Shown piece by piece: positions 1 to 7,807 of a DNA stretch of 34,468 nt (the first letter of the stretch is position 1; every line of letters begins with the position of its first letter). The notes beneath the pieces were generated by a model. It did no database searches. It was given only the letters and a program-made list of their open reading frames with translations, and was not told where the DNA came from. Source of the DNA: Kitasatospora phosalacinea (GTDB lineage Bacteria; Actinomycetota; Actinomycetes; Streptomycetales; Streptomycetaceae); contig NZ_JNWZ01000076.1 of the NCBI RefSeq assembly GCF_000716545.1, positions 1 through 34,468 of the forward strand, given 5' to 3'. The translations under genes were made by a program, and so were the position numbers.

Positions 1-268
1 GGGCGGGCTCGAACGCGGCGGCGGGCGCGGGGACGGCGGGCTCGACCGCCGTCGGGGTGGGGGCGGCGGGCGCGATACCGGCCTCGACCCGGCCCCCGGT
101 GCCCTCTCCGGTACCGCCTCCGGCGCCGCCGCCGGACGCGGCGCGCTTCGCGAACGAGACCGCGGCCGGGGCGGGCCGCTCCAGCGGGAGGGCGGGCGGG
201 GCGCCGGGGATGTCGTCCCGGACGGCGCCCGGGTCGTCCTTCCCGGCGCGCTCCTGGTCGAACGACAT
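1..268 (-). CDS. Partial CDS of unknown function (N-terminal part only)
   Basis: An open minus-strand frame starts with ATG at 268 (protein begins MSFDQERAGKDDPGAV) and runs off the left edge of the window. A ribosome-binding-like AAGGGGAAG lies just upstream. Codon third positions are almost all G or C, as in real genes here. The visible 89 residues are rich in Ala, Pro and Gly and look like a disordered leader; no domain is visible, so function cannot be assigned. The gene is divergent from the GntR regulator at 415 and could be its target. The plus-strand frame at 57-314 over the same DNA has no ribosome-binding site and I treat it as a shadow. Confidence 0.55.
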   Translation of the reverse strand, partial: MSFDQERAGKDDPGAVRDDIPGAPPALPLERPAPAAVSFAKRAASGGGAGGGTGEGTGGRVEAGIAPAAPTPTAVEPAVPAPAAAFEPA

Positions 269-307
269 GGGTCTTCCCCTTGTGAGTGGTGCGGTCGAGG
301 CTGCGCG

Positions 308-338
308 AATATAGCGGACCGCACCGTCACGCTCCCAA
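308..338 (-). promoter_or_regulatory. Candidate promoter for the partial minus-strand gene
   Basis: Read on the minus strand, TTGGGA (338-333) is followed after 19 bases by TATATT (313-308), about 40 bases before the ATG at 268. The -10 is good and the spacing somewhat long. It is an unusually AT-rich patch in a GC-rich intergenic region. Confidence 0.3.
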
Positions 339-378
339 CGAGTTCTCCGCCCGCGACCGTGCCGCGCGCGCACGTTCG

Positions 379-408
379 TTGCATGCAATGCATGCAGAGT
401 TCTACGCT
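379..408 (+). promoter_or_regulatory. GntR promoter with 17-bp palindromic operator
   Basis: TGCATGCA-A-TGCATGCA (380-396) is a perfect dyad with one central base. It overlaps a promoter-like pair, TTGCAT (379-384) and TACGCT (403-408), spaced 18 bases. Six bases after the -10 comes GTG at 415, so transcription would start at or next to the start codon (leaderless). FadR/FCD-type GntR proteins usually bind short dyads of this size, so autorepression is the simplest reading. The site also lies between the two divergent genes and could control both. Confidence 0.6.
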
Positions 409-414
409 GGCCCC

Positions 415-1062
415 GTGCAGACCGAGAGCACCCGCCTGAGACTGCGGGAACTGATCCTGGACGGCCACTACCCGCCGGGCTCCCGGCTGGGCGAGGTGGA
501 GGTCGCCGAGACGCTGGGGGTGAGCCGCACGCCGGTGCGGGAGGCGTTCCGGGCGCTGGCCGCGGACGGGCTGCTGGCCGCCGCCGGGCGGGGGCTGCGG
601 GTGGTGCGGCTGGACGGCGAGGAGCTGTCCCAGGTCTACCGGGTGCGGGCCGCGCTGGAGGCGCTGACGGCCGAGCTGGCGGCCGAGCGGCAGCGGGCCG
701 GACGGCTCGCCCCGGCCGAGCTGGCGGACCTGGCCGCACTGGCGGAGCGCACCCACCGGGCCACCGCGGACGGGGAGTTGACCTTGGCGGTGCGGCTGAA
801 CCGGGGCTTCCACCGGCGGATCGCCGAGCTGGCCGCCAACCAGGTGGCGCTGCACGCCCTGGACCGGCTGTGGGACCAGATCCAGGTCTCCACCCTGCGC
901 TCCCTGCGTCCGCCCGCCCGTACCGCCCTGGTCGACGCCCAGCACCGCGAGCTGCTCGACGCGATCACCGCCGGGGATCCGGCCGCCGCCGCGGCGGCGG
1001 CCCGCCGGCACGTCCTGGACACCCGCGCGGCCGACGGAACGGCCGCTGACGACAAGGAGTGA
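415..1062 (+). CDS. GntR-family (FCD/FadR subfamily) transcriptional regulator
   Basis: A 215-residue protein with an N-terminal winged helix-turn-helix (about residues 5-65; LGVSRTPVREAFRALAADGL is the recognition-helix region) and a helical FCD ligand-binding domain (about 72-200) with the arginine- and histidine-rich positions typical of the family. I chose GTG 415 rather than upstream ATG 388 because the protein then begins directly before the wHTH and because 388 lies inside the palindromic operator. The upstream promoter suggests a leaderless mRNA. The next gene (OsmC-like) follows with only a few bases between and is probably co-transcribed. The effector is unknown. Confidence 0.85.
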   Translation: MQTESTRLRLRELILDGHYPPGSRLGEVEVAETLGVSRTPVREAFRALAADGLLAAAGRGLRVVRLDGEELSQVYRVRAALEALTAELAAERQRAGRLAPAELADLAALAERTHRATADGELTLAVRLNRGFHRRIAELAANQVALHALDRLWDQIQVSTLRSLRPPARTALVDAQHRELLDAITAGDPAAAAAAARRHVLDTRAADGTAADDKE

Positions 1063-1067
1063 CCCGC

Positions 1068-1556
1068 ATGGCCTTCTCCCCCTCCCACCACTACGCGGTC
1101 CGGGTCGAGTGGACCGGCAACCTCGGCACCGGCACCGACCACTACCGCTCCTACCGCCGGGACCACACGGTGTCGGCAGAGGGGGTGCCGGACATCCAGG
1201 GCAGCTCCGACCCGACCTTCCGCGGCGACCGCTCCCGGTGGAACCCGGAGCAGTTGCTGCTGGCCGCGCTCGCCCAGTGCCACATGCTCTCCTACCTGCA
1301 CCACTGCGCGGTGAACGGCGTCGTCGTGCTCTCCTACGCGGACGGGGCCGAGGGCACCATGGTCACCGAGGGCAACGGCGGCCGGTTCACCGAGGCGGTG
1401 CTCCGGCCGCGGATCGAGATCGCCGAGGAGCCGACGCGGGAGCAGGCGCTGGCCCTGCACGGCCCGGCGGCCAGGGACTGCTTCATCGCCTCCTCGGTGA
1501 ACTTCCCGGTGCGCCACGAGCCGGTGGTGACGGTCCGCGCCGCGGGCCCGGCCTGA
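1068..1556 (+). CDS. OsmC family protein
   Basis: A 162-residue OsmC/Ohr-fold protein. It shows the family pattern of a first cysteine in a helix (LLLAALAQCHMLSYLHHC) and a second near the C terminus (AARDCFIASSVNFPV). These are the peroxidatic and resolving cysteine positions in OsmC/Ohr hydroperoxide reductases, so thiol-dependent peroxide detoxification in the cytoplasm is likely. The start is ATG 1068, eight bases after AAGGAG (1054-1059), in preference to GTG 1059, which would overlap that ribosome-binding site. It lies directly downstream of the GntR gene and is followed by a strong hairpin, so the two form a small operon. Confidence 0.85.
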   Translation: MAFSPSHHYAVRVEWTGNLGTGTDHYRSYRRDHTVSAEGVPDIQGSSDPTFRGDRSRWNPEQLLLAALAQCHMLSYLHHCAVNGVVVLSYADGAEGTMVTEGNGGRFTEAVLRPRIEIAEEPTREQALALHGPAARDCFIASSVNFPVRHEPVVTVRAAGPA

Positions 1557-1593
1557 CCCGCCCGGGCCCGAGCCGACCCGCCCACCGGCCCGA

Positions 1594-1640
1594 CCCCGCC
1601 CGTCGAGAGCCCCGCCCATCGGGGTCCTCGGCGGGCGGGG
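1594..1640 (+). terminator. Long bipartite hairpin terminator after the OsmC gene
   Basis: The outer arm CCCCGCCCGTCGAG (1594-1607) pairs with CTCGGCGGGCGGGG (1627-1640) with one mismatch. An inner CCCC/GGGG stem (1610-1613 with 1621-1624) caps it. It lies 37 bases after the stop codon. Confidence 0.7.
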
Positions 1641-1741
1641 CGCCCTCTCTCACACCAGTACTGAATGCGTCGACGGACCGTTGGGTTGCACGCCACTTCG
1701 CGTTCACGACCGCGAACCGGCGCCGGAGCCCCCTCGCGTTC

Positions 1742-1772
1742 GTCAACTCCCGCCCGCAGTATGTGAGTTGAC
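1742..1772. repeat. 8-bp inverted repeat, candidate operator
   Basis: GTCAACTC (1742-1749) and GAGTTGAC (1765-1772) are perfect reverse complements separated by 15 bases, about two helical turns centre to centre. No run of T follows, so a regulator site is more likely than a terminator. No regulator gene for it is found inside the cluster. Confidence 0.45.
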
Positions 1773-2004
1773 TACGATCGGCCCGCTCCGGGCGGCCCGG
1801 CCGCCGGGGCGCCCTTCGGAGCGTATGCGGACTGCAGGGTCGACGGCCGCCTCCGGAGGCCCGTCGTGGACGGCCTCCTCCGCCGCCGCCGCGCGCACCC
1901 CCGGCGGCGGGCCGAATGCCCGACCGCACCGCCGTGACCAGCGGATACGCCAATTTCCGGAGCACGTCGAAACAACCCGGAGCCCACCCCCCCTCCGAAT
2001 TGAT

Positions 2005-2056
2005 GTCCACATGATGGACTGGTGTTGCAGGGGCCCTCCAGGCCCTGTGTTAGGCT
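2005..2056 (+). promoter_or_regulatory. Candidate promoter region of the exporter gene
   Basis: TTGCAG (2025-2030) and TAGGCT (2051-2056) resemble -35 and -10 hexamers, but the 20-base spacer is long. A small dyad GTCCA-CATGA-TGGAC (2005-2019) sits just upstream, and the spacer contains a GGGCC/GGCCC dyad. The start codon is at 2125. Confidence 0.3.
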
Positions 2057-2124
2057 CCGCTCGATTCCGGCGCCCCACATGCCGAGAAATCACATCAGCG
2101 GCTATTCCTCGGGGGAGGCGGGCC

Positions 2125-2754
2125 ATGCCATTCGATGCGTGGGTCACTTGTTTTGCGGCTTCGTGGATTTTCTCTCTTTCGCCGGGCTCGGGCTCGGTGT
2201 TCTCAATGTCCAACGGGTTGAACTACGGCTTCCGACGCGGATATCTCGGCGCGGTCGGCCTGGTGATCGGCCTGTGGACGGTCTTCCTGGTCGTCGTGGT
2301 GGGCCTCGGTGTGATCATCCAGGCCTCACCGATCGCCTTCAACGTGCTCAAGTGGGCCGGCGTGGCGTACCTCTTCTACCTGGGCCTCGCCCAGATCCTC
2401 TCCAAGGGTTCGCCGATCTCCCTGCGTGAGGGCGACAAGCCCCGCATCGGAGTCATGGAGATCATCGGCAAGGGCGTCTCGCTCAACCTGATCAACCCCA
2501 AGGGCTACATCTTCATGCTCGCGGTGATCCCGCAGTTCATCGTCGCAGGTCACGCCCTGGTGCCCCAGTACTTCGCGGTGGCCCTGACCATGGCCTTCAC
2601 CGACCTCGTGGTGATGGCCGGCTACACCGGCCTGGCCTCCCGGGTCGCGCTGAAGCTGAAGACCGAGCGGCAGGCGTCGATCCTCAACAAGGTGTTCGGC
2701 TCGCTGTTCATGCTCGCGGCCGTGGTGCTCGCGACGTTCCAGCAGACCCGGTAG
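2125..2754 (+). CDS. LysE/RhtB family amino-acid exporter
   Basis: A 209-residue membrane protein with about six hydrophobic segments and the N-terminal family motif SLSPGSGSVFSMSNGLNYGF near residues 17-36, matching the xxxPGP/G...G...G pattern of LysE/RhtB exporters. Another conserved feature is LNLINPKGYIFML in the middle. The family exports amino acids such as lysine, homoserine, threonine and related compounds. ATG 2125 is preceded by a strong GGGGGAGG. As first gene of the cluster it probably exports the amino-acid product and adds to self-protection. A perfect palindrome after its stop separates it from the synthase genes, so it may also be transcribed alone. Confidence 0.85.
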   Translation: MPFDAWVTCFAASWIFSLSPGSGSVFSMSNGLNYGFRRGYLGAVGLVIGLWTVFLVVVVGLGVIIQASPIAFNVLKWAGVAYLFYLGLAQILSKGSPISLREGDKPRIGVMEIIGKGVSLNLINPKGYIFMLAVIPQFIVAGHALVPQYFAVALTMAFTDLVVMAGYTGLASRVALKLKTERQASILNKVFGSLFMLAAVVLATFQQTR

Positions 2755-2758
2755 CCCT

Positions 2759-2786
2759 CCGGGCCGGGCGGTACCGCCCGGCCCGG
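2759..2786 (+). terminator. Perfect 28-bp palindrome after the exporter gene
   Basis: CCGGGCCGGGCGG-TA-CCGCCCGGCCCGG reads the same on both strands. It begins four bases after the stop codon and is followed by a pyrimidine-rich stretch (about 2798-2811). It should terminate or attenuate transcription before the A-PCP gene. Confidence 0.65.
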
Positions 2787-2984
2787 GCCCGGGGACGGCT
2801 TCTCTCTCCTCCGGACCGGCGGCCCCACACAGCCCGGGCCCCCGGCTCTCCGGATTCTCCTCTTCTCCTTTCGCGCACCAGCGCTTTCCTGGCCGATCTG
2901 CGGCCGAATCGCGCCCCCGGCCCGGGTGATTTCGCCCTCGCCGCCAAGGGGCTGCTTTCACCTGTCCTCACATGGAGATTCGCT

Positions 2985-4826
2985 GTGCAGGCGGTAGACG
3001 ATATTCTGAGGCTGGCGTGCGAGAAATTCGCCGACGCCACCGCCGTTTCTTCGAAGGTCGAGACGGTCAGTTATTCGCAGTTATTCGACCGGTCCACGGG
3101 AGTGGCTTCGGAACTCCGGAGCCTGGGCGTCGGAAACGGCGACGTGGTCGGAATCATCGGCCGCCGCAGCGCCGCGGTGGTCGCCGCCGTCCTCGGCACC
3201 TGGATGTCCGGAGCGGCGGTCATGCTGATCGACGAGGCGCTGCCCGCGGTGCGCCGGGAGACCATGCTCGGCACCGGCCCGGTCCGGGCGGTCGCGGACT
3301 GCACGGACGCCCCGCGCATCCGCTGCTCGCTGCGGCCCGGGGCCGCTCCCGCACCGGCCCTGCACGACCGGGACCACGCCTACGTCGCCTTCACCTCCGG
3401 TTCCACCGGCACGCCGAAGGCCATCGTCGGCAGCCACACGGGGCTGTCGTCGTTCCTGCGCTGGCAGTCCGAGGAGTTCGGGGTGGGGCCGGGGGACCGG
3501 TTCGCCCACCTCACCAACCTCTCCTTCGACGTGTGGTTCCGCGACGCGCTGACCCCGCTGGTCTCCGGCGCCACCCTGTGCGTCCCGGACCAGTTGCACC
3601 TGGACGCCGCGGGGGCCCTGGACTTCCTGCGCGGGGAGCGGATCACCGCGCTCCACCTGGTGCCCTCGCTCGGCAAGGTGTGGACCGCCGCGGCGGCCGG
3701 CGCCGCGCCCGTCCCCTCCGTCCGGCACGCGTTCTTCGCGGGCGAACCGCTGGATTCCGAGCTGGTGCGCCGGTGGCGGGAGTACTTCCCGGGCTGCGAG
3801 GTGGTCAACCTCTACGGCCCGACCGAGACCACGCTCGCCCAGCACTTCCACCGCGTCCCCGCGGACCCCCGGCCCGGCGTCCAGCCGGTCGGCCGGAACC
3901 TGCCCGGCTCCCGCAGCTTCGTACTGGACGAGCAGCGCCGGGTGTGCGGCCCGGGCGCGGTGGGCGAGATCCACATCGCGGCCGAGCACCCCTCGCACGG
4001 GTACCTGGTGGACGGCCGGATCGTCGCGCCCTTCGTCGCGATCGAGGTGGACGGGGAACGGCTCAGCGCCTACCCGACCGGTGACCGCGGTCGCCGCGCG
4101 GCCGACGGGGAGCTGGAGATCCTGGGCCGGGCCGACGAGCAGGTCAAGATCGCCGGCGTGCGGATCGAACTGCAGGAGGTCCGGGCGGCGATCCAGGCCC
4201 ACCCGAGCGTCCGGGAGGCTTTCGTCTGCGCCCAGGAGGACCGCTTCACCAAGGTCATCGTGGCCGTGCTGGAGGGCGCGGCCGAGGCCGAGCCGCAGCT
4301 CCGGGCCCACCTGGGCGAACGGCTGATGAGCGTCATGGTGCCGTCCGCCTTCGTCTACCTGCCGGCGCTGCCGAAGCTCCCCAACGGGAAGGTCGACCGC
4401 AGGGCGCTCACCGCGGTCGCGGCCGAGCACCTGCGGGAGCGCGGGCGCCGGGCGGCCGCGCCCGCGGGCTCCCGGGCGATCGCCGACCGGCTGGCCGCCA
4501 TCTGGCGGTCGGTGACCGGCGGCGGCGCGGGCCGGCTCGCCGACCGCGACATCACCTTCTTCGACGCGTCCGGCACTTCGCTGACGATCGTCGTCCTGCA
4601 CTCGCAGGTCCAGGCGGAATTCGGTGTCGCCTTTCCGCTGGTGCGGCTCTTCGAGCACGCCTCCTTCAACGCCCAGCTCTCCTTCCTCGAACAACTGTTG
4701 AACGAACCGGGAGGCCGGGGGCCGGGGAACGCCGTTCCCACCACCGGCGCGGCCTCCCGCAAGCGCGTCCTGACGGCCCGGCGAACCCGCCGCAGCCGGG
4801 GTCTTTCGACACCGGACTTGGGATGA
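2985..4826 (+). CDS. Stand-alone NRPS adenylation-PCP protein, probable aspartate (side-chain carboxyl) activation
   Basis: A 613-residue protein. The A domain spans about residues 1-475 with core motifs TSGSTGTPK (A3, ~135), NLYGPTETT (A5, ~275), YPTGDRG (A7, ~363), the A8 loop (~381-395) and LPNGKVDRRAL (A10; Lys469). A carrier domain follows with DASGTSL (Ser532 for phosphopantetheine). There is no condensation domain, so it acts as a loading module. By hand alignment to GrsA the pocket reads D182 V183 R186 H224 F250 A252 L276 L284 A285 K469. Arg and His at these positions resemble, as I recall, the microcystin A domains that activate side-chain carboxylates of Glu and methyl-Asp. GTG 2985 is preceded by GGAG at seven bases. 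Codon 33 is TTA. The C-terminal tail is basic. The stop overlaps the PKS start (ATGA). Confidence 0.88.
   Translation: MQAVDDILRLACEKFADATAVSSKVETVSYSQLFDRSTGVASELRSLGVGNGDVVGIIGRRSAAVVAAVLGTWMSGAAVMLIDEALPAVRRETMLGTGPVRAVADCTDAPRIRCSLRPGAAPAPALHDRDHAYVAFTSGSTGTPKAIVGSHTGLSSFLRWQSEEFGVGPGDRFAHLTNLSFDVWFRDALTPLVSGATLCVPDQLHLDAAGALDFLRGERITALHLVPSLGKVWTAAAAGAAPVPSVRHAFFAGEPLDSELVRRWREYFPGCEVVNLYGPTETTLAQHFHRVPADPRPGVQPVGRNLPGSRSFVLDEQRRVCGPGAVGEIHIAAEHPSHGYLVDGRIVAPFVAIEVDGERLSAYPTGDRGRRAADGELEILGRADEQVKIAGVRIELQEVRAAIQAHPSVREAFVCAQEDRFTKVIVAVLEGAAEAEPQLRAHLGERLMSVMVPSAFVYLPALPKLPNGKVDRRALTAVAAEHLRERGRRAAAPAGSRAIADRLAAIWRSVTGGGAGRLADRDITFFDASGTSLTIVVLHSQVQAEFGVAFPLVRLFEHASFNAQLSFLEQLLNEPGGRGPGNAVPTTGAASRKRVLTARRTRRSRGLSTPDLG
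3081..3083 (+). promoter_or_regulatory. TTA leucine codon (possible bldA control)
   Basis: Codon 33 of the A-PCP gene (context Ser-Gln-Leu-Phe) is TTA. In Streptomyces TTA is rare and read by the bldA tRNA, which becomes abundant late in growth, so translation of the coupled block starting here may depend on bldA. Confidence 0.6.
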
Positions 4827-7807
4827 ACATGCAAAACGATGACGACCTGATCGCGATCGTCGCGATGGAGTGCCGGCTGCCGCAGGCCGCCGACGTGGAC
4901 GAGTTCTGGGCCCGGCTGGTCGAGGGCCGCACGGCCGTCTCCGACCTGACCGACGAGCAGGTCGCGGCGGCCGGTGTGCCCGCCGCGCAGCGCTCGCGCC
5001 CCGACTACGTCAAGCGGGCCGGAGTGCTGGAGGGCGTGGCGGAGTTCGACTCCGGGTACTTCGGCTACTCGGAGCGCGAGGCGGACATCCTCGACGTCCA
5101 GCAGCGCCTGATGCTGGAGAAGTCGGTGGCGCTGCTGGAGCGCGCCAACATCGATCCGCAGCGCACCGCCCAGCGGATCGGCGTGTTCGCCGGATCCGGC
5201 ATGAGCACCTACGTGACCGGCCCGCTCCAGCGCCCGGACCTGATGGACTCGCTGGGCGAGATGGTCGTCCGGCACGGCAACGACAAGGACTTCCTCGCCA
5301 CCCGGATCTCGTACAAGCTGAACCTGCGCGGCCCCAGCGTCAACGTGCAGACCGCCTGCTCGACCGGCCTGGTCGCCGTCCACGCCGCCGTCCAGAGCCT
5401 GCTGCTGAACGAGTGCGACGCCGCGATCGCGGGCGCCGTGTACGTGCGCGTGCCGCAGGAGGCCGGCTACCGGTACCAGGTCGGCGGGGTGCTCTCGCCG
5501 GACGGGGTCTGCCGGCCGTTCGACGCCCGGGCCAACGGCACGCTGTTCACCAACGGGCTCGGCCTGGTGCTGCTGAAGCGGCTCGCCGACGCGGTCGCCG
5601 ACGGCGACCGGGTGCACGCCGTGATCGCCGGGTCGGCGGTGAACAACGACGGCGCGCAGAAGGTGAGCTTCACCGCGCCCAGCGTCTCCGGACAGGTGGC
5701 GGTGCTGCGCGAGGCGCTGGAGATCTCCGGCGCCGACCCGGCCGACGTCGGCTACCTGGAGGCGCACGGCACCGGCACCGCGCTCGGCGACCCGATCGAG
5801 ATCGAGGCGATCAAGCAGGCCTACGGCACCACCGGCGCGCCCTGCGGCATCGGCTCGCTGAAGGGCAACTTCGGGCACCTCAACATCGCCGCCGGCATCG
5901 TCGGGCTGATCAAGGCCGCACTGGTGCTCGAACGCGGGTTCGTGCCGCCGACGGTGAACGTCCACGAGGTCAACCCGGCGCTGGAACTCGACGGTTCGCG
6001 CTACTTCGTGACCACCGAGGGCCTGGAGCTCGACCGCGAGGCCACCCAGTGGGCCGGGGTGAGCGCCTTCGGCATGGGCGGCACCAACGGGCACGTGCTG
6101 CTGCGCAGCCACCGGCCCGAGGCGACCGGCCCCGCGCCGGACGCCACGGACGGCCGGCCGAGCGTCCTGGCCTTCTCGGCCCGCTCCACGGCCGCGCTGC
6201 GCGGCCAGGCGGCCGCACTCGCCGCCCGGCTCGCCGCCGACCCCGACGCCGTGCTGGCCGAGTACGCGCACACCCTGCACGAGGGACGCACCCGGCACCC
6301 CCACCGGGCCGCCCTGGCCGCCGCGCACCCCGCCGAGGCGGTGGCCCGGCTCAAGGCCGAGCGGTACCACACCAGCGTCGGGACCGGCTCGGACGCGATC
6401 GCCTTCGTCTTCGCCGGCCAGGGCACCCAGCGCCCCGCCATGGGCGCCGGGCTCGCCGCCGGGAACGCCGCCTTCGCCCGCCGCCTGGCCGAGGCGGGCG
6501 CGGCGGTGGGCGCGCACACCGGGTTCGACCTGCGGGCCCTGCTGGAGGGCGGCGGGGAGCGGGACACCGCCGACACCGAGGTGGCGCAGCCGCTGCTGTT
6601 CGCGGTCGAGTACGCCCTGGCACAGACCCTGCTGGACGCCGGGGTCACCCCGGCCTACCTGTTCGGGCACAGCCTCGGGGAGGTCGTCGCCGCGGCCGTC
6701 GCCGGCGTCTTCGACCTGGCCACGGCCGCGGAACTGGTCGCCGTCCGGGCCCGGGCGATGGCCGCCTGCCCCGCAGGGGCCATGCTCGCGGTCTCCGACC
6801 CGGCCCCGTTCGCCGAGCTGATCGCCGACGGCTCGCTGGTCGTCGCCGCGGTCAACTCGCCCCGGCAGCAGGTCCTTTCCGGCAGCAGCGCGGCCGTCGA
6901 GCGGGCCGCCGCCCTGGCCGCCGAGGCCGGGGTGGTGCACCAGCGCCTGACGACCTCCCACGCCTTCCACTCGCCGCTCATGCAGGGCGCCGTCGAGGAG
7001 TTCCTGGCCTTCCTGACCACCCGCGAGCTGCACGCGCCGAGGATCCCGGTGGTCTCCAACATCACCGGCCGGGTGCTCTCCGAGTACGAGGCGCGCAACC
7101 CGCGCTACTGGGCGGAGCACCTGGTGCGCCGGGTCGAGTTCGGCGGGTCGGTGGACACCCTCCGGGAGGCGGGCGTCACCCGGTTCGTCGAGATCGGCGC
7201 CGGGCGGTCGATGAGCAACCTGGTGCGCGGCGGCTTCGCCGCCGCCGGCGCGCCCGCCCCGGTGCTGGCGCAGACCCTCGGCGAGCCGGAGACCGAGGCC
7301 GAGTCCTTCGCCGACGCGCTCGCGCTCGGCTGGGCCACCGATCCGCGGGTGGACATCTCGGACCACACCGCGGCCCGGCGGATGACCGCGCTGCCCACGT
7401 ACGCGTTCGAGAAGCGGATCCACTGGGTGGAGCCCGCGACCACCGCCGCGGCACCGGCCGCCGCACCCGTCGCCGAGCCCGCCGCCGAGCCCACCGCGGC
7501 ACCGGTCACCGTGCCGGCCGCCGAGCCGGCCGGGGCGGGGGACGGTGGCGCCGACGGGGCCGACGAGGAGGTCCGGAACATCGTCGGGCAGATCTTCGGG
7601 ACCTTCCTCGGCGGCTCCGCCACCTCCGCCGACCTCGGCTTCTTCGAGCTCGGCGGGAACTCGCTGATGGCCATCCAGCTCATCAACAAGCTCCGCGAGA
7701 CCTTCGGACTGGACCTCTCCGTACGGGACTTCTACGAGAACAGCTCGGTCTCCGAGACCTCCGCCGTGATCACCGCCATGCTCATCGAGGAGCCGGCCCA
7801 TGTCTGA
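4823..7807 (+). CDS. Type I PKS module KS-AT-ACP, malonyl-type, no reductive domains
   Basis: A 994-residue single module. The KS domain (about 8-430) has the full triad Cys179 (TACSTG), His315 (EAHGTGT) and His352 (GNFGHL), so it should condense. The AT domain (about 525-810) has Ser617 in GHSLG and HAFH at 713-716, the usual malonyl-CoA signature. After the post-AT linker and an Ala/Pro/Glu-rich hinge (about 870-905) comes an ACP with Ser947 in GGNSL. There is no KR, DH or ER, so the product on the ACP is a beta-keto thioester. ATG 4823 overlaps the A-PCP stop and the 3' end overlaps the monooxygenase gene by eight bases. It most likely elongates the aminoacyl-PCP of the preceding protein by one C2 unit. 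There is no integrated thioesterase. Confidence 0.92.
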   Translation: MNMQNDDDLIAIVAMECRLPQAADVDEFWARLVEGRTAVSDLTDEQVAAAGVPAAQRSRPDYVKRAGVLEGVAEFDSGYFGYSEREADILDVQQRLMLEKSVALLERANIDPQRTAQRIGVFAGSGMSTYVTGPLQRPDLMDSLGEMVVRHGNDKDFLATRISYKLNLRGPSVNVQTACSTGLVAVHAAVQSLLLNECDAAIAGAVYVRVPQEAGYRYQVGGVLSPDGVCRPFDARANGTLFTNGLGLVLLKRLADAVADGDRVHAVIAGSAVNNDGAQKVSFTAPSVSGQVAVLREALEISGADPADVGYLEAHGTGTALGDPIEIEAIKQAYGTTGAPCGIGSLKGNFGHLNIAAGIVGLIKAALVLERGFVPPTVNVHEVNPALELDGSRYFVTTEGLELDREATQWAGVSAFGMGGTNGHVLLRSHRPEATGPAPDATDGRPSVLAFSARSTAALRGQAAALAARLAADPDAVLAEYAHTLHEGRTRHPHRAALAAAHPAEAVARLKAERYHTSVGTGSDAIAFVFAGQGTQRPAMGAGLAAGNAAFARRLAEAGAAVGAHTGFDLRALLEGGGERDTADTEVAQPLLFAVEYALAQTLLDAGVTPAYLFGHSLGEVVAAAVAGVFDLATAAELVAVRARAMAACPAGAMLAVSDPAPFAELIADGSLVVAAVNSPRQQVLSGSSAAVERAAALAAEAGVVHQRLTTSHAFHSPLMQGAVEEFLAFLTTRELHAPRIPVVSNITGRVLSEYEARNPRYWAEHLVRRVEFGGSVDTLREAGVTRFVEIGAGRSMSNLVRGGFAAAGAPAPVLAQTLGEPETEAESFADALALGWATDPRVDISDHTAARRMTALPTYAFEKRIHWVEPATTAAAPAAAPVAEPAAEPTAAPVTVPAAEPAGAGDGGADGADEEVRNIVGQIFGTFLGGSATSADLGFFELGGNSLMAIQLINKLRETFGLDLSVRDFYENSSVSETSAVITAMLIEEPAHV

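Larger units (their letters stand above)
1641..2124. other. 484-bp non-coding region upstream of the biosynthetic cluster
   Basis: I see no convincing gene here. It holds a perfect 8-bp inverted repeat (1742-1772), a smaller dyad and promoter-like hexamers (2005-2056), and the ribosome-binding site of the exporter gene (GGGGGAGG, 2111-2118). Its length suggests it is the main regulatory region of the cluster. Confidence 0.5.
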
